Origin: Rhodovulum sp.
Lineage (GTDB): Bacteria > Pseudomonadota > Alphaproteobacteria > Rhodobacterales > Rhodobacteraceae
NCBI GenBank assembly: GCA_002706605.1
Contig: PALT01000025.1
Span: forward strand, 310,001-374,000
Direction: 5' to 3'
DNA length: 64,000 nucleotides
Under the pieces are notes generated by a model. The model made no database searches. It saw nothing but the letters and a program-made list of their open reading frames with translations, and had not been told where the DNA came from. Below, one piece after another: positions 55,610 to 64,000 of this stretch. Every line of letters starts with the position of its first letter. The stretch's first letter is position 1. Made by a program: the position numbers and the translations under genes.

Positions 55610-55635
55610 AGGGTGTTCACGCGGCACGCGCCGGA

Positions 55636-55826
55636 ATTTGAGTATTTGAACCAAGATGAAAGACAAGTCGGGCCCCACCTTCCGCCCACCCGAACGCAGG
55701 AGGGAAGGCAGGGCCGTCTTCACCTTGGGCGGTCATCGGCTCTCCAGCCTGTACCGCACAACAAGTTGAAAACGAGCAGGGTTAATAAAATCCTTACTGC
55801 CTTCATCTTGGCAAAAATACTCAAAT
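55636..55826. repeat. Inverted pair of a dispersed 25-base repeat
   Basis: ATTTGAGTATTTGAACCAAGATGAA at 55636-55660 and the complementary copy at 55802-55826 match at 22 of 25 bases. The segment between shows no gene. Similar TTTGAGTATTTTTGCCAAGATGAA-like elements occur at gene ends in related genomes, as far as I recall. The whole 55610-55868 gap has no ORF that I can support. Confidence 0.7.
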
Positions 55827-55868
55827 CCAAACCGCGCCGTGCGCACACCCGATTGGGAGGACAAGAAT

Positions 55869-56498
55869 TTGACCAGAAAACTCTATTGCTTTGGCGAAAG
55901 CGGACATTCCTATAAGGCCGCGTTGGCCTTGGAACTGTCCGGCCTTGAATGGGAACCGGAATATATCGATTTCTTTAAGGGCGGCACGCGTACGCCAGAG
56001 TACCTTGCCCTGAACCCGATGGGAGAGGCGCCGGTACTGGTGGATGGCGATCTGGTCCTAAGCCAATCGGCGGTCATTCAGGATCACATTCTGGACCTGT
56101 CCGACCGGTTCGCCGTCTCAGATCCCGCCGAACAGCGCGAGGTCTATCGCTGGACCCTGTGGGACAATCACAAACTGTCGTCGCAAGTCGGTGTGTTGCG
56201 GTTCCTGATGAACTTTGTCCCCGAGGAAAAGCGGCCCGCCGAGGTGATCAACTGGCTGACTGGTCGATGTGCGGGGGCGTTTGCGACGCTGGAGCGCGCG
56301 CTGGAAAACCGTGACTGGATTGCTGCTGCGACGCCGAGCATGGCCGATCTGACCTGCTGTTCCTACCTCTATTATCCTGAGCCGTTCACCTTTGATCGTG
56401 CCGATTACCCCAACATCGACGCCTGGCTGTCGCGCATCAGCGCCCTGCCTGGTTGGAAGCACCCTTATGACCTTATGCCGCGCGCATTCGGGTCCTGA
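55869..56498 (+). CDS. Glutathione S-transferase
   Basis: The 209-residue protein has the N-terminal thioredoxin fold (LYCFGESGHSYKAALALELSG, then NPMGEAPVLVDGDLVLSQSAVIQDHI with the Gln-Ser glutathione site) and a helical C-terminal domain. Start: TTG at 55869 is preceded by GGGAGG, whereas GTG at 55839 lacks a site, so an unusual TTG start is called. It conjugates or reduces substrates with glutathione; the substrate is unknown. Confidence 0.8.
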   Translation: MTRKLYCFGESGHSYKAALALELSGLEWEPEYIDFFKGGTRTPEYLALNPMGEAPVLVDGDLVLSQSAVIQDHILDLSDRFAVSDPAEQREVYRWTLWDNHKLSSQVGVLRFLMNFVPEEKRPAEVINWLTGRCAGAFATLERALENRDWIAAATPSMADLTCCSYLYYPEPFTFDRADYPNIDAWLSRISALPGWKHPYDLMPRAFGS

Positions 56499-56513
56499 TT
56501 TGAAAGGCAGATG

Positions 56514-57725
56514 ATGACCGACGCATATATTTACGACGCTGTGCGCACCCCGCGTGGCAAGGGCCGCAAGGATGGTGCGCTGCATGAGGTAACGTCGCTG
56601 CGCCTGTCGGCACAGGTGCTGGACGCGCTGGCCGAACGCAACAATCTGGACGGCCATGCGGTTGAGGATGTGATCTGGGGCAATGTCACACAGGTCGGGG
56701 AACAGGGCGGCTGTTTGGCGCGCTCGGCGGTTCTGGCGTCCAAGCTGGACGAGACGATCCCGGGCCTGTCGATCAACCGCTTCTGCGCCAGCGGGATGGA
56801 GGCGGTGAACCTTGCCGCCAACCAAGTCCGTGGCGGCGCGGGTGAGGCCTATATCGCCGGTGGTGTCGAAATGATGGGCCGCGTGCCTATGGGCAGCGAT
56901 GGCGCGGCGATTGCGGTTGATCCGTCCCTTGCCATGAAGACCTATTTCGTGCCCCAAGGGATTTCGGCGGATATCATCGCCACCGAATACGGGTTCTCGC
57001 GCGATGATGCGGACGCCTTGGCCGTCGAAAGCCAACGCCGCGCCGCCGCCGCATGGGCGGAAAACCGGTTCGAGAAATCCATTGTCACCGTGCGCGATGT
57101 GAACGGCCTGCCCATTCTGGATCATGACGAATACATGCGTCCGGGCACCGATATGCAGGCACTTGGCGCGCTGAAGGCCTCGTTCAAGGACATGGGCGAG
57201 ATGATGCCCGGTTTCGACAAGGTGGCCCTGCTGAAATACCCGCATCTGGAGCGGATCAACCACATCCACCACGCGGGCAACAGCTCGGGCATCGTGGATG
57301 GCTCGGCCGGTGTTCTGATCGGCAACAAAGAGTTCGGCGAAAAGCACGGGTTGAAACCGCGCGCCCGCATCCGCGCCACGGCAAAGATCGGGACGGACCC
57401 GACGATCATGCTGACCGGTCCGGTGCCGGTGACGCAAAAGATCCTTGCCGATCATGGCATGGCGATTTCCGACATCGACCTGTTTGAGGTGAACGAGGCC
57501 TTTGCCAGTGTCGTTCTGCGCTTTATGCAGGCGTTCGATGTGGATCATGACAAGGTCAACGTGAACGGCGGTTCGATTGCGATGGGGCATCCCCTTGGCG
57601 CGACGGGCGCGATCATCATCGGCACCCTGCTGGATGAGCTTGAGCGCAGCGATAAAGAGGTCGGATTGGCGACCCTCTGTATCGCTTCGGGCATGGGCGC
57701 GGCCACGATCATTGAGCGCGTCTGA
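56514..57725 (+). CDS. fadA: Acetyl-CoA acyltransferase (thiolase)
   Basis: The 403-residue enzyme cleaves 3-ketoacyl-CoA with CoA. Catalytic residues: Cys in INRFCASGME near residue 88, His in GGSIAMGHPLGATG near 360 and Cys in LCIASGMGAA near 390. ATG 56514 has AAAGG 6 bases upstream. It overlaps the cupin gene (TGATG). Confidence 0.92.
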   Translation: MTDAYIYDAVRTPRGKGRKDGALHEVTSLRLSAQVLDALAERNNLDGHAVEDVIWGNVTQVGEQGGCLARSAVLASKLDETIPGLSINRFCASGMEAVNLAANQVRGGAGEAYIAGGVEMMGRVPMGSDGAAIAVDPSLAMKTYFVPQGISADIIATEYGFSRDDADALAVESQRRAAAAWAENRFEKSIVTVRDVNGLPILDHDEYMRPGTDMQALGALKASFKDMGEMMPGFDKVALLKYPHLERINHIHHAGNSSGIVDGSAGVLIGNKEFGEKHGLKPRARIRATAKIGTDPTIMLTGPVPVTQKILADHGMAISDIDLFEVNEAFASVVLRFMQAFDVDHDKVNVNGGSIAMGHPLGATGAIIIGTLLDELERSDKEVGLATLCIASGMGAATIIERV

Positions 57726-58198
57726 TGGGCCTCATCGACCAAGATAAGGCGCCGGTAAAAACCGGTTCGATCTACCCCGAACCCTATGCCAGTCAGATGG
57801 CGGGGCGCTCATCGTTGCGCCTTGGGGATCCGGGCGGGTTGACCCAGTTCGGCGCGAATATCGTGATCCTGCAGCCCGGCGCGAAATCGTCCCTGCGCCA
57901 CTGGCACCTGAACGAGGACGAATTCGTGATGGTGACCGTCGGCGAATGCACCTTGGTGCAGGACGCGGGCGAAACCGTGATGCGGGTTGGCGATTGTGCG
58001 GCCTTTCCTGCGGGGGACACGGATGGCCATTGCTTTGTGAACAAGACCGACGCCGAGGCGCGCTTTTTGGTGGTAGGCACCCGCGCGCCCCGCGAAGTTG
58101 CAACCTATTCTGATGTCGACCTGAAGGTAGAGATCGCCGACGGAAAGGCGACCTTTACCCACAAGGACGGCCGACCCTTTGAGGGAGGAAAACCATGA
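57725..58198 (+). CDS. Cupin-domain protein
   Basis: The 157-residue protein has a single cupin barrel with metal-binding pattern RHWHLNEDEFVMVTVGE near 60-75 and H near 105. It sits between thiolase and FadB genes with overlaps on both sides, so it is co-translated with beta-oxidation enzymes. Its role there is unknown. Confidence 0.8.
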   Translation: MGLIDQDKAPVKTGSIYPEPYASQMAGRSSLRLGDPGGLTQFGANIVILQPGAKSSLRHWHLNEDEFVMVTVGECTLVQDAGETVMRVGDCAAFPAGDTDGHCFVNKTDAEARFLVVGTRAPREVATYSDVDLKVEIADGKATFTHKDGRPFEGGKP

Positions 58199-60399
58199 CC
58201 GAATTTCATTACAACGTCGATCAGGACGGTGTGGCCACGCTGACGTGGGATGTGCCGGGTAAATCGATGAACGTGCTGTCCTTTGACGCGCTGGCCGAGT
58301 TGAACGACGGCATCGACACGGCACTGGCCGATGACGCCGTCAAAGGCATCATCATCACCAGCGGCAAAAAGGATTTCGCGGGCGGGATGGATCTGAACAT
58401 CCTTGCGCGGATGAAAGAGGACGCGGGCGACAACCCCGCCCAAGGTCTGTTTGACGGCATCATGCAGATGCACGGTTTGCTGCGCAAAATTGAGCGCGCG
58501 GGCATGGACCCCAAGACCAACAAGGGCGGCAAACCGATTGCCGCCGCCCTGCCCGGCACCGCCGTGGGGATCGGTCTGGAACTGCCGTTGTCGTGTCACC
58601 GGATCTTCGCCGCCGACAACCCCAAGGCCAAGATCGGTCTGCCCGAAATCATGGTCGGCATCTTTCCCGGTGCTGGCGGCACGACCCGTCTGGTGCGCAA
58701 ACTGGGCGCAATGGCCGCCGCGCCGTTCCTGCTTGAGGGCAAGCTGCAGGACCCGAAAAAGGCCAAGATGGCCGGTATTATTGACGAGGTGACGGCGCCG
58801 GAGGACCTGTTGGCCAAGGCCAAGGAATGGGTCCTGTCGGCCAAGGACGCCGATATCCTGAAGCCATGGGACGCCAAGGGCTATAAAATGCCCGGCGGTG
58901 CGCCCTATCACCCTGCCGGTTTCATGACCTTTGTCGGCGCAAGCGCGATGGTCCATGGCAAGACCCAAGGCGTCTATCCGGCGGCCAAGGCATTGTTGTC
59001 GGCGGTTTATGAGGGCGCGTTGGTGCCGTTTGACACCGCGTTGAAGATCGAGGCGCGGTGGTTCACCAACGTCCTGATGAACCCGTCCTCGGGCGCGATG
59101 ATCCGGTCCCTGTTCATCAACAAAGAGGCCTTGGAAAAAGGCGCGGTGCGTCCCGCCGATGTGCACGACCAATCGGTCACCAAGGTCGGCGTTCTGGGCG
59201 CGGGCATGATGGGTGCGGGCATCGCGCTGGTCTCGGCCATGGCTGGGATTGAGGTGGTGCTGCTCGATCAATCTCTGGAGGCGGCGGAAAAGGGCAAGGC
59301 CTATACCGCGACCTACATGGACAAGGGCATCGCCCGCAAAAAAGCCACGCCCGAAAAGAAAGAGGCGGTTTTGGGCCAGATCACCGCGACCGACGATTAC
59401 GCCGCGCTTGCGGGATGTGATCTGATCGTCGAGGCCGTGTTCGAGGACCCGAAAATCAAGGCCGAGGTCACCGCCAAGGTCCTAGAGGTGGTGCCCGAGG
59501 ACTGTATCTTTGCCTCGAACACCTCGACCCTGCCGATCAGTGAACTGGCCAAGGCGTCCAGCAAACCCGAGCAGTTTATCGGCATCCACTTCTTTAGCCC
59601 CGTGGAAAAGATGATGCTGGTCGAGATCATCAAGGGCCGCGAAACCGGTGATCGCGCGGTGGCCAAGGCGCTGGACTATGTGCGCCAGATCCGCAAAACG
59701 CCGATCGTGGTGAATGACGCGCGGTTCTTTTACGCCAACCGCTGTATCATCCCCTACATCAACGAAGGTATCCGCATGGTGGCCGAGGGCGTTGCACCCG
59801 CGCTGGTGGAAAATGCCGCGAAAATGGTCGGGATGCCCTTGGGTCCGTTGCAATTGGTCGATGAGACCTCGATTGATCTGGGCGTGAAAATCGCCAAGGC
59901 GACCAAGGCCGCGATGGGCGATGCCTATCCCGATGGGGCCGTGGATGACGTGTTGTTCTGGATGTTCGATCAGGGCCGTCTGGGGCGCAAATCCGCCGCC
60001 GGTTTCTATGCCTATGACGACAAGGGCAAACGCACCGGTCTGTGGGACGGTCTTGGCGCGCAATACGCACTGGCCGAGGATCAGCCCGAGTTGACCGAGG
60101 TGCAGCATCGCCTGTTGTTTGCGCAGGTGCTTGAGGCCGTGCGCGCGCTGGAAGAGGGCGTTCTGATGGACATCCGCGAAGGCGACGTTGGCGCGATCCT
60201 TGGCTGGGGCTTTGCGCCGTGGTCGGGCGGCCCTCTCAGCTGGCTCGACATCATCGGTGCGGCCAAGGCCGTGGAATGGTGCGACCAACTGACGGAAAAG
60301 CACGGGGACCGCTTTGCTGCCCCCGCGCTGTTGCGTGATATGGCCGCCAAAGGCGACACGTTCTATGGCCGGTTCAATCCGGCACAGGCGGCGGCCTAG
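58195..60399 (+). CDS. fadJ: Multifunctional beta-oxidation protein (enoyl-CoA hydratase / 3-hydroxyacyl-CoA dehydrogenase)
   Basis: The 734-residue protein has an N-terminal hydratase domain (ALPGTAVGIGLELPLSCHRI near 120; GLPEIMVGIFPGAGGTTRL near 145) and an NAD-binding dehydrogenase domain (VGVLGAGMMGAGIALVSAMAG near 330; NTSTLPISELA; HFFSPVEKMMLVEI). It carries out the second and third steps of fatty-acid beta-oxidation. FadB and FadJ cannot be told apart here. A conserved ATGA overlap joins it to the cupin gene. Confidence 0.93.
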   Translation: MTEFHYNVDQDGVATLTWDVPGKSMNVLSFDALAELNDGIDTALADDAVKGIIITSGKKDFAGGMDLNILARMKEDAGDNPAQGLFDGIMQMHGLLRKIERAGMDPKTNKGGKPIAAALPGTAVGIGLELPLSCHRIFAADNPKAKIGLPEIMVGIFPGAGGTTRLVRKLGAMAAAPFLLEGKLQDPKKAKMAGIIDEVTAPEDLLAKAKEWVLSAKDADILKPWDAKGYKMPGGAPYHPAGFMTFVGASAMVHGKTQGVYPAAKALLSAVYEGALVPFDTALKIEARWFTNVLMNPSSGAMIRSLFINKEALEKGAVRPADVHDQSVTKVGVLGAGMMGAGIALVSAMAGIEVVLLDQSLEAAEKGKAYTATYMDKGIARKKATPEKKEAVLGQITATDDYAALAGCDLIVEAVFEDPKIKAEVTAKVLEVVPEDCIFASNTSTLPISELAKASSKPEQFIGIHFFSPVEKMMLVEIIKGRETGDRAVAKALDYVRQIRKTPIVVNDARFFYANRCIIPYINEGIRMVAEGVAPALVENAAKMVGMPLGPLQLVDETSIDLGVKIAKATKAAMGDAYPDGAVDDVLFWMFDQGRLGRKSAAGFYAYDDKGKRTGLWDGLGAQYALAEDQPELTEVQHRLLFAQVLEAVRALEEGVLMDIREGDVGAILGWGFAPWSGGPLSWLDIIGAAKAVEWCDQLTEKHGDRFAAPALLRDMAAKGDTFYGRFNPAQAAA

Positions 60400-60425
60400 T
60401 CGCCCGGCTTATTGGCCGTCGTGGA

Positions 60426-61076
60426 CTAACAGCCCGTTACGGCGGCCAATTCCCGACACACCGCCCGCGCACTGTCGCGCGGCAGCGGTGTGTAGGCAGA
60501 TGCCTTGGGGGTGACCATCAGGTTCTCACCCTCAAGCGCGCCATTGGGGCAATGCACCAAGGCCGATCCGTTCACGAACACCACCTCATCGCGGGCAAAG
60601 TTCAGAGTATAAACCTTTTGAGGTTCGGTCGGGCGTATGCGATGCACACCGCACACCCCGTCCAGTTCGCAGGCCGGCACCATCGCAAAGGGATCGCCGA
60701 ATTGCGCCTCGGCCAGATCGCTTTCGATGATCACATTCTGCTGGGGCATCAAACACAGGCGATCGCGATTGCCGATATAGCCCGCCGGCACCTCAAGGGG
60801 CCATTGCGCATAGGGGCAATCCGCGTCATCCGCGCAAAGCTCGGTCACGCCAACGGATTCCACCCGCTGAAACCCGTTGTCAAAGGTCATCACCCGATCC
60901 CCCGGGCGCAGGGTTGAGACGGGACGCCAATCCGAGGGCGTCGCGACCATTGTTTGTCCGATGAGGCCGTAAATCGGCCGTGCCGGTTTCTTTTCCGGGG
61001 TGTTCTCCGACGACCAACTCGCCCCACCCACTTTTTCATTGCCACCGAATACTGCTGTAATCCATTCGCCGACCAT
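60426..61076 (-). CDS. Hint-domain protein
   Basis: The 216-residue protein has a Hint (hedgehog/intein-like) fold: TPSDWRPVSTLRPGDRVMTFDNGFQRVESVG at the start, then VPAGYIGNRDRLCLMPQQNVII and a closing FVNGSALVHCPNG. Such stand-alone Hint proteins are frequent in Rhodobacteraceae and often end RTX-like or secreted proteins. No N-terminal extein is seen here; it starts at about residue 40 after a short lead. Confidence 0.8.
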   Translation of the reverse strand: MVGEWITAVFGGNEKVGGASWSSENTPEKKPARPIYGLIGQTMVATPSDWRPVSTLRPGDRVMTFDNGFQRVESVGVTELCADDADCPYAQWPLEVPAGYIGNRDRLCLMPQQNVIIESDLAEAQFGDPFAMVPACELDGVCGVHRIRPTEPQKVYTLNFARDEVVFVNGSALVHCPNGALEGENLMVTPKASAYTPLPRDSARAVCRELAAVTGC

Positions 61077-61280
61077 TTTAATTTCCGTTCTCTACCGTAT
61101 TCGTTTCAAATTTTATGTGGCGACCATCAGACGATTCCAAATCGCGCCGTTATCCCTACGGTTGAGGACATTCAGGGCGCGTTCGGGTCCGAAATGTGGC
61201 GAAAATGCGCCACGGGATCACCATACGGTGACAGAGCGCGTTCCTGATTTTGCCTGTATTAAACGCTCTGCCTCAGCCCC

Positions 61281-61469
61281 CTAACGCCTTAGGGTGGCAA
61301 ACCGTTCCATAGAATCTATCTGGGGGGCCATTGTGCACCATTCATCGCCCACCATAACCCAATGGGCGTCGCGTTCGGTGGCGTGGACAATGATGCGACC
61401 GGGCTCGGTCGTGATGTTGGCGGCAATAAGGTTGAGAAACAGCGCAAGCGCTTCGGCTGACATACACAT
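61281..61469 (-). CDS. Small hypothetical protein, 62 residues
   Basis: An ATG at 61469 has GGAGA upstream. The product MCMSAEALALFLNLIAANI onward is helical at the N-terminus and polar after (RIIVHATERDAHWVMVGDEW). A longer upstream frame is possible but lacks a site. No family is recognised. Confidence 0.45.
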   Translation of the reverse strand: MCMSAEALALFLNLIAANITTEPGRIIVHATERDAHWVMVGDEWCTMAPQIDSMERFATLRR

Positions 61470-61641
61470 AGGGGTTCTCCGGATCAGGTTCAGATACCCT
61501 GTGTCCTCCCGCACAGATGAGATGAACCTAGATACGCGGGGCCAAAATGCTGCGATGCAGCACGGCAATTGCGACCAAAGAGAGCGTGAACGGGGACGTT
61601 CCGCACAAATTTCCCCCTATTTTGGCGAAACCGCCCGAATT

Positions 61642-62292
61642 CTAGCCGGAAAATGTATATTTGAACCGCAAGATATCCGTGGCACAGACATCCCCCAGAT
61701 GCGCCGCCAAAGCGTCATCGTAGTACGTGCGATAGTCCGCTTCGCGGTCCGACCGGTTCTCATGGGGTAGCGTCAGGCGAAACCCCAGATGGTCCCACAA
61801 CGGCGCGCTATCCTCGGCGAAATGTTCGAGACGGATGAACAGCGCGCCGCGCTCCGCCCCCGTCGCGTCCTGCATGTACCGACCGGCGGGCCAGTCGCGT
61901 AGACTGTCGACGATCACCGGCGCGCGCAAAAAATCCGGAAACGACAGGGTCTGCGCACAGGTGATCGCGGGGTGTTCAAATGTCTGCGATTTTAGCCAGT
62001 GGTAATAGCTGACGGCGCGGTCCCACGGGTTTCTGACCATGGTGAACAGAAACATCCGGTCCAGGTCATCCGCCCCCAGCACCCCGTCGATATCGGCAAG
62101 GGTCGAATGTTTCCACAACCGCCCACGCGGGGTCAGGCCGCGCAGACGGCCGCGACGCTTTTTGGCCTTTGGGGTGTCCCCGATCAGGATGTCATCGCGA
62201 TGCGCCCGATCCTCAAGCGCAAGCCCAAGCGACGTCCCCCCCGTCTTGGGGATATGGACGAACACAAACTGACGGCCCGGGGAAATGATCAT
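61642..62292 (-). CDS. Sulfotransferase family 2 protein
   Basis: The 216-residue protein has the PAPS-binding loop HIPKTGGTSLG at residue 13 and the 3'-phosphate loop MVRNPWDRAVSYYHWL near 85. It transfers sulfate from PAPS to carbohydrate acceptors; the acceptor is unknown. No sugar or capsule gene adjoins it. Confidence 0.85.
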   Translation of the reverse strand: MIISPGRQFVFVHIPKTGGTSLGLALEDRAHRDDILIGDTPKAKKRRGRLRGLTPRGRLWKHSTLADIDGVLGADDLDRMFLFTMVRNPWDRAVSYYHWLKSQTFEHPAITCAQTLSFPDFLRAPVIVDSLRDWPAGRYMQDATGAERGALFIRLEHFAEDSAPLWDHLGFRLTLPHENRSDREADYRTYYDDALAAHLGDVCATDILRFKYTFSG

Positions 62293-62397
62293 GCCCTGTT
62301 TTAGACGCTACGACAGTCGCCTCCAAGGACTCTTTGCCCCCTTTTCATTCGCCTTCTCCCCCGCCAATATCACCGCGACACATGGATGGAGGATCGT

Positions 62398-64000
62398 ATG
62401 GGTTGGCTGGCTGATGAAACGGGACTGGAAAAATGCGCGGCGAACCACGTTCCGCTGACGCCGCTGTCGAACCTGCGGTGGGCGGCCGAGATTTTCCCGC
62501 ACCGCGAGGCCGTGATCGACCGGTCCGTGCGCCTGAACTACGCCGAACTGATGGACCGCGTGACGCGCCTTGCTTCGGCGCTGAGCAAACTGGGCGTGAA
62601 ACCCGGTGACGTGGTGGCGACCCTGCTGCCCAACACCGCGCCCCATGTTCTGGCGACTTGGGCGGTTCCAGCCTGTGGCGCGATCCTGAACACGATCAAC
62701 ACCCGCCTTGAGGTCGAAACGATCCAATACATCTTTGGCCATGCCGCGCCCAAGGTGGTTCTGGTCGATGCGGCGTTCCTGCCGACCGTGGAAAAGGCCG
62801 TCGCCCAGATGGATGAGGCCGATGTGCCCCTTTTGGTTGAGGTCGTGGATCACGACGCCGGTTTCCAGCCCGATGGCCGTCACCCCGACATGGACGACCT
62901 GATCGCGGATGGCGATCCCGATTTCGACTGGATCCTGCCCGAGGATGAGTGGGAGAGCATCGCGCTGAACTACACCTCCGGCACGACGGGGCGGCCCAAG
63001 GGCGTCGTCTATCATCACCGCGGGGCCTATCTGGCCGCGATCGGGAATATGATGTCGTGGCAGATGCAGCGTCATGCGCGGTATCTGACCATCGTGCCTC
63101 TGTTTCACTGCAACGGTTGGACCCACACATGGATGGTGCCCGCCGTGGCCGGTGTGGTGATCTGTTGCCGAGATGTGACCGCGCGCAACGTCTATCACGC
63201 GATTTCGGTCGACGGGGCCACACATTTCGGCGGCGCGCCCATCGTTCTGAACACGATCATCGCCGCCAAAGAGGACGACCGCCTGCCGTTCGATCACACG
63301 GTTCAGGTGTTCACCGCCGGTGCCCCGCCGCCCGCCGCGACGCTGGCCAAGATCGAACCGCTGGGCTTCAACGTCACGCAGGTTTACGGCCTGACCGAGG
63401 TTTACGGCCCCGCCACCGAATGCGCATGGCAGGACGACCTGTGGGGCGAAACAGAACAAGCCGAGCGCGCCGCGATCAAAGCCCGCACCGGCGTCGCCAT
63501 GCCCGTGTTGGAAGAGGCGACCGTGCTGGATGAAAACATGGACCCTGTACCGTGGGACGGCGAAAGCACGGGTGAAATCATGATGCGCGGCAATATCGTG
63601 ATGAAGGGGTACTATAAGAACCCCGAGGCCACTGCCGAGGCCTTTGCGGGTGGCTACTTCCATTCGGGCGACGTCGCCTTTCGCCATCCAGACGGCTATA
63701 TCAAGATCACCGACCGCGCCAAGGACATCATCATCTCGGGCGGCGAAAACGTCAGCAGCGTCGAGGTCGAGGGCGCCTTGATGCACCACCCTGCCGTGTC
63801 CCTATGCGCCGTGGTCGCGAAACCGGACGAAAAATGGGGCGAGGTGCCTTGCGCCTTTGTCGAACTGGCCGAGGGTCAGACGGTCACCGAGGCGGATTTG
63901 ATCACCTTTAGCCGCGAGCATCTGGCGGGCTTTAAAACCCCCAAGCGTGTCGTGTTCATGGAGCTGCCAAAGACCTCGACCGGCAAGATCCAAAAGTTTG
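62398..64000 (+). CDS. Acyl-CoA synthetase (AMP-forming), partial
   Basis: The frame is open to the right edge (534 complete codons, C-terminus missing by about ten residues). The AMP-binding motif LNYTSGTTGRPKGVVYHH near 195, YGLTEVYGP near 335, and the GGYFHSGDVAFRHPDGYIKITDR and GGENVSSVEVE motifs are present. Length and order fit medium-chain or DmdB-like acyl-CoA synthetases. It starts at ATG 62398 with GGAGG upstream. It probably feeds the beta-oxidation genes at 53-60 kb. Confidence 0.9.
   Translation, partial: MGWLADETGLEKCAANHVPLTPLSNLRWAAEIFPHREAVIDRSVRLNYAELMDRVTRLASALSKLGVKPGDVVATLLPNTAPHVLATWAVPACGAILNTINTRLEVETIQYIFGHAAPKVVLVDAAFLPTVEKAVAQMDEADVPLLVEVVDHDAGFQPDGRHPDMDDLIADGDPDFDWILPEDEWESIALNYTSGTTGRPKGVVYHHRGAYLAAIGNMMSWQMQRHARYLTIVPLFHCNGWTHTWMVPAVAGVVICCRDVTARNVYHAISVDGATHFGGAPIVLNTIIAAKEDDRLPFDHTVQVFTAGAPPPAATLAKIEPLGFNVTQVYGLTEVYGPATECAWQDDLWGETEQAERAAIKARTGVAMPVLEEATVLDENMDPVPWDGESTGEIMMRGNIVMKGYYKNPEATAEAFAGGYFHSGDVAFRHPDGYIKITDRAKDIIISGGENVSSVEVEGALMHHPAVSLCAVVAKPDEKWGEVPCAFVELAEGQTVTEADLITFSREHLAGFKTPKRVVFMELPKTSTGKIQKF

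Noticed and set aside
61460-61520. Possible TPP riboswitch on the reverse strand (CTGAACCTGATCCGG)
   Set aside because: The 3' half resembles the conserved GAACCTGATC part, but the CTGAGA and ACCC elements that should precede it are absent and the downstream gene is not a thiamine gene.

Overview
The window looks like a chromosomal segment of a marine Rhodobacteraceae (roseobacter-group) alphaproteobacterium. It is GC-rich, with tightly packed genes, many ATGA start/stop overlaps and typical family members: a DUF1194 pair, a GcrA-like protein, a GapR-like DUF2312 protein, a long DmdC-like acyl-CoA dehydrogenase, ThyX, and a bufferin operon. The genus is not resolved.

Positions 1 to about 11.2 kb are the right-hand part of an integrated, phage-like element. 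It ends at a tyrosine integrase (10073-11041) lying against the 3' end of a tRNA-Leu(UAA) gene (11195-11280), the usual attachment target. The left end is outside the window and no virion genes are seen. A leftward operon (3131 to below 1) encodes small unknown proteins, a GcrA-like HTH protein and a DUF1376-like protein. It encloses a 133-base array of about ten helically phased TTCCGTGA repeats next to a perfect DnaA box, which is a strong origin candidate. A rightward operon starts with a Cro/CI-type repressor and a LuxR/LuxI quorum-sensing pair. It then runs through about 15 small, translationally coupled genes that include a GapR-like protein, a second repressor, a DNA-binding protein and a complete sliding-clamp (DnaN) homologue. 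The quorum-sensing pair between the control region and the replication-type operon is the most interesting feature of the window: it suggests an element whose gene expression responds to acyl-homoserine lactone.

From 11.3 kb onward the content is ordinary chromosome: rhomboid protease, GFA-like protein, inositol monophosphatase, an unexplained three-gene cassette (14.0-16.2 kb), metR/metF with two MetR boxes between them, a thioesterase, a DUF2235 hydrolase, an orphan form II CoxL-type protein, an ornithine decarboxylase-like enzyme with a divergent Lrp regulator, valS, an MFS transporter and thrS.

The middle (30.5-47 kb) carries a bufferin operon (bufA, bufB, bufC, doxX), a cold-shock gene, thyX, a surface lipoprotein next to a Slam-type outer-membrane exporter (type XI secretion), glyoxalase I, two DUF1194 secreted proteins, sdhE, an aspartate aminotransferase, two MATE pumps (the second at 49-50 kb), an SRAP protein and a 5'-nucleotidase.

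The right end (47-64 kb) has pyrD, arsC, two hotdog thioesterases, a metal exporter behind a Fur/Mur-like box, and a fatty-acid degradation block: two MerR regulators, acyl-CoA dehydrogenase, thiolase, FadB-type multifunctional protein and, at the edge, an acyl-CoA synthetase. A GST, a cupin, a Hint-domain protein and a sulfotransferase sit among them.
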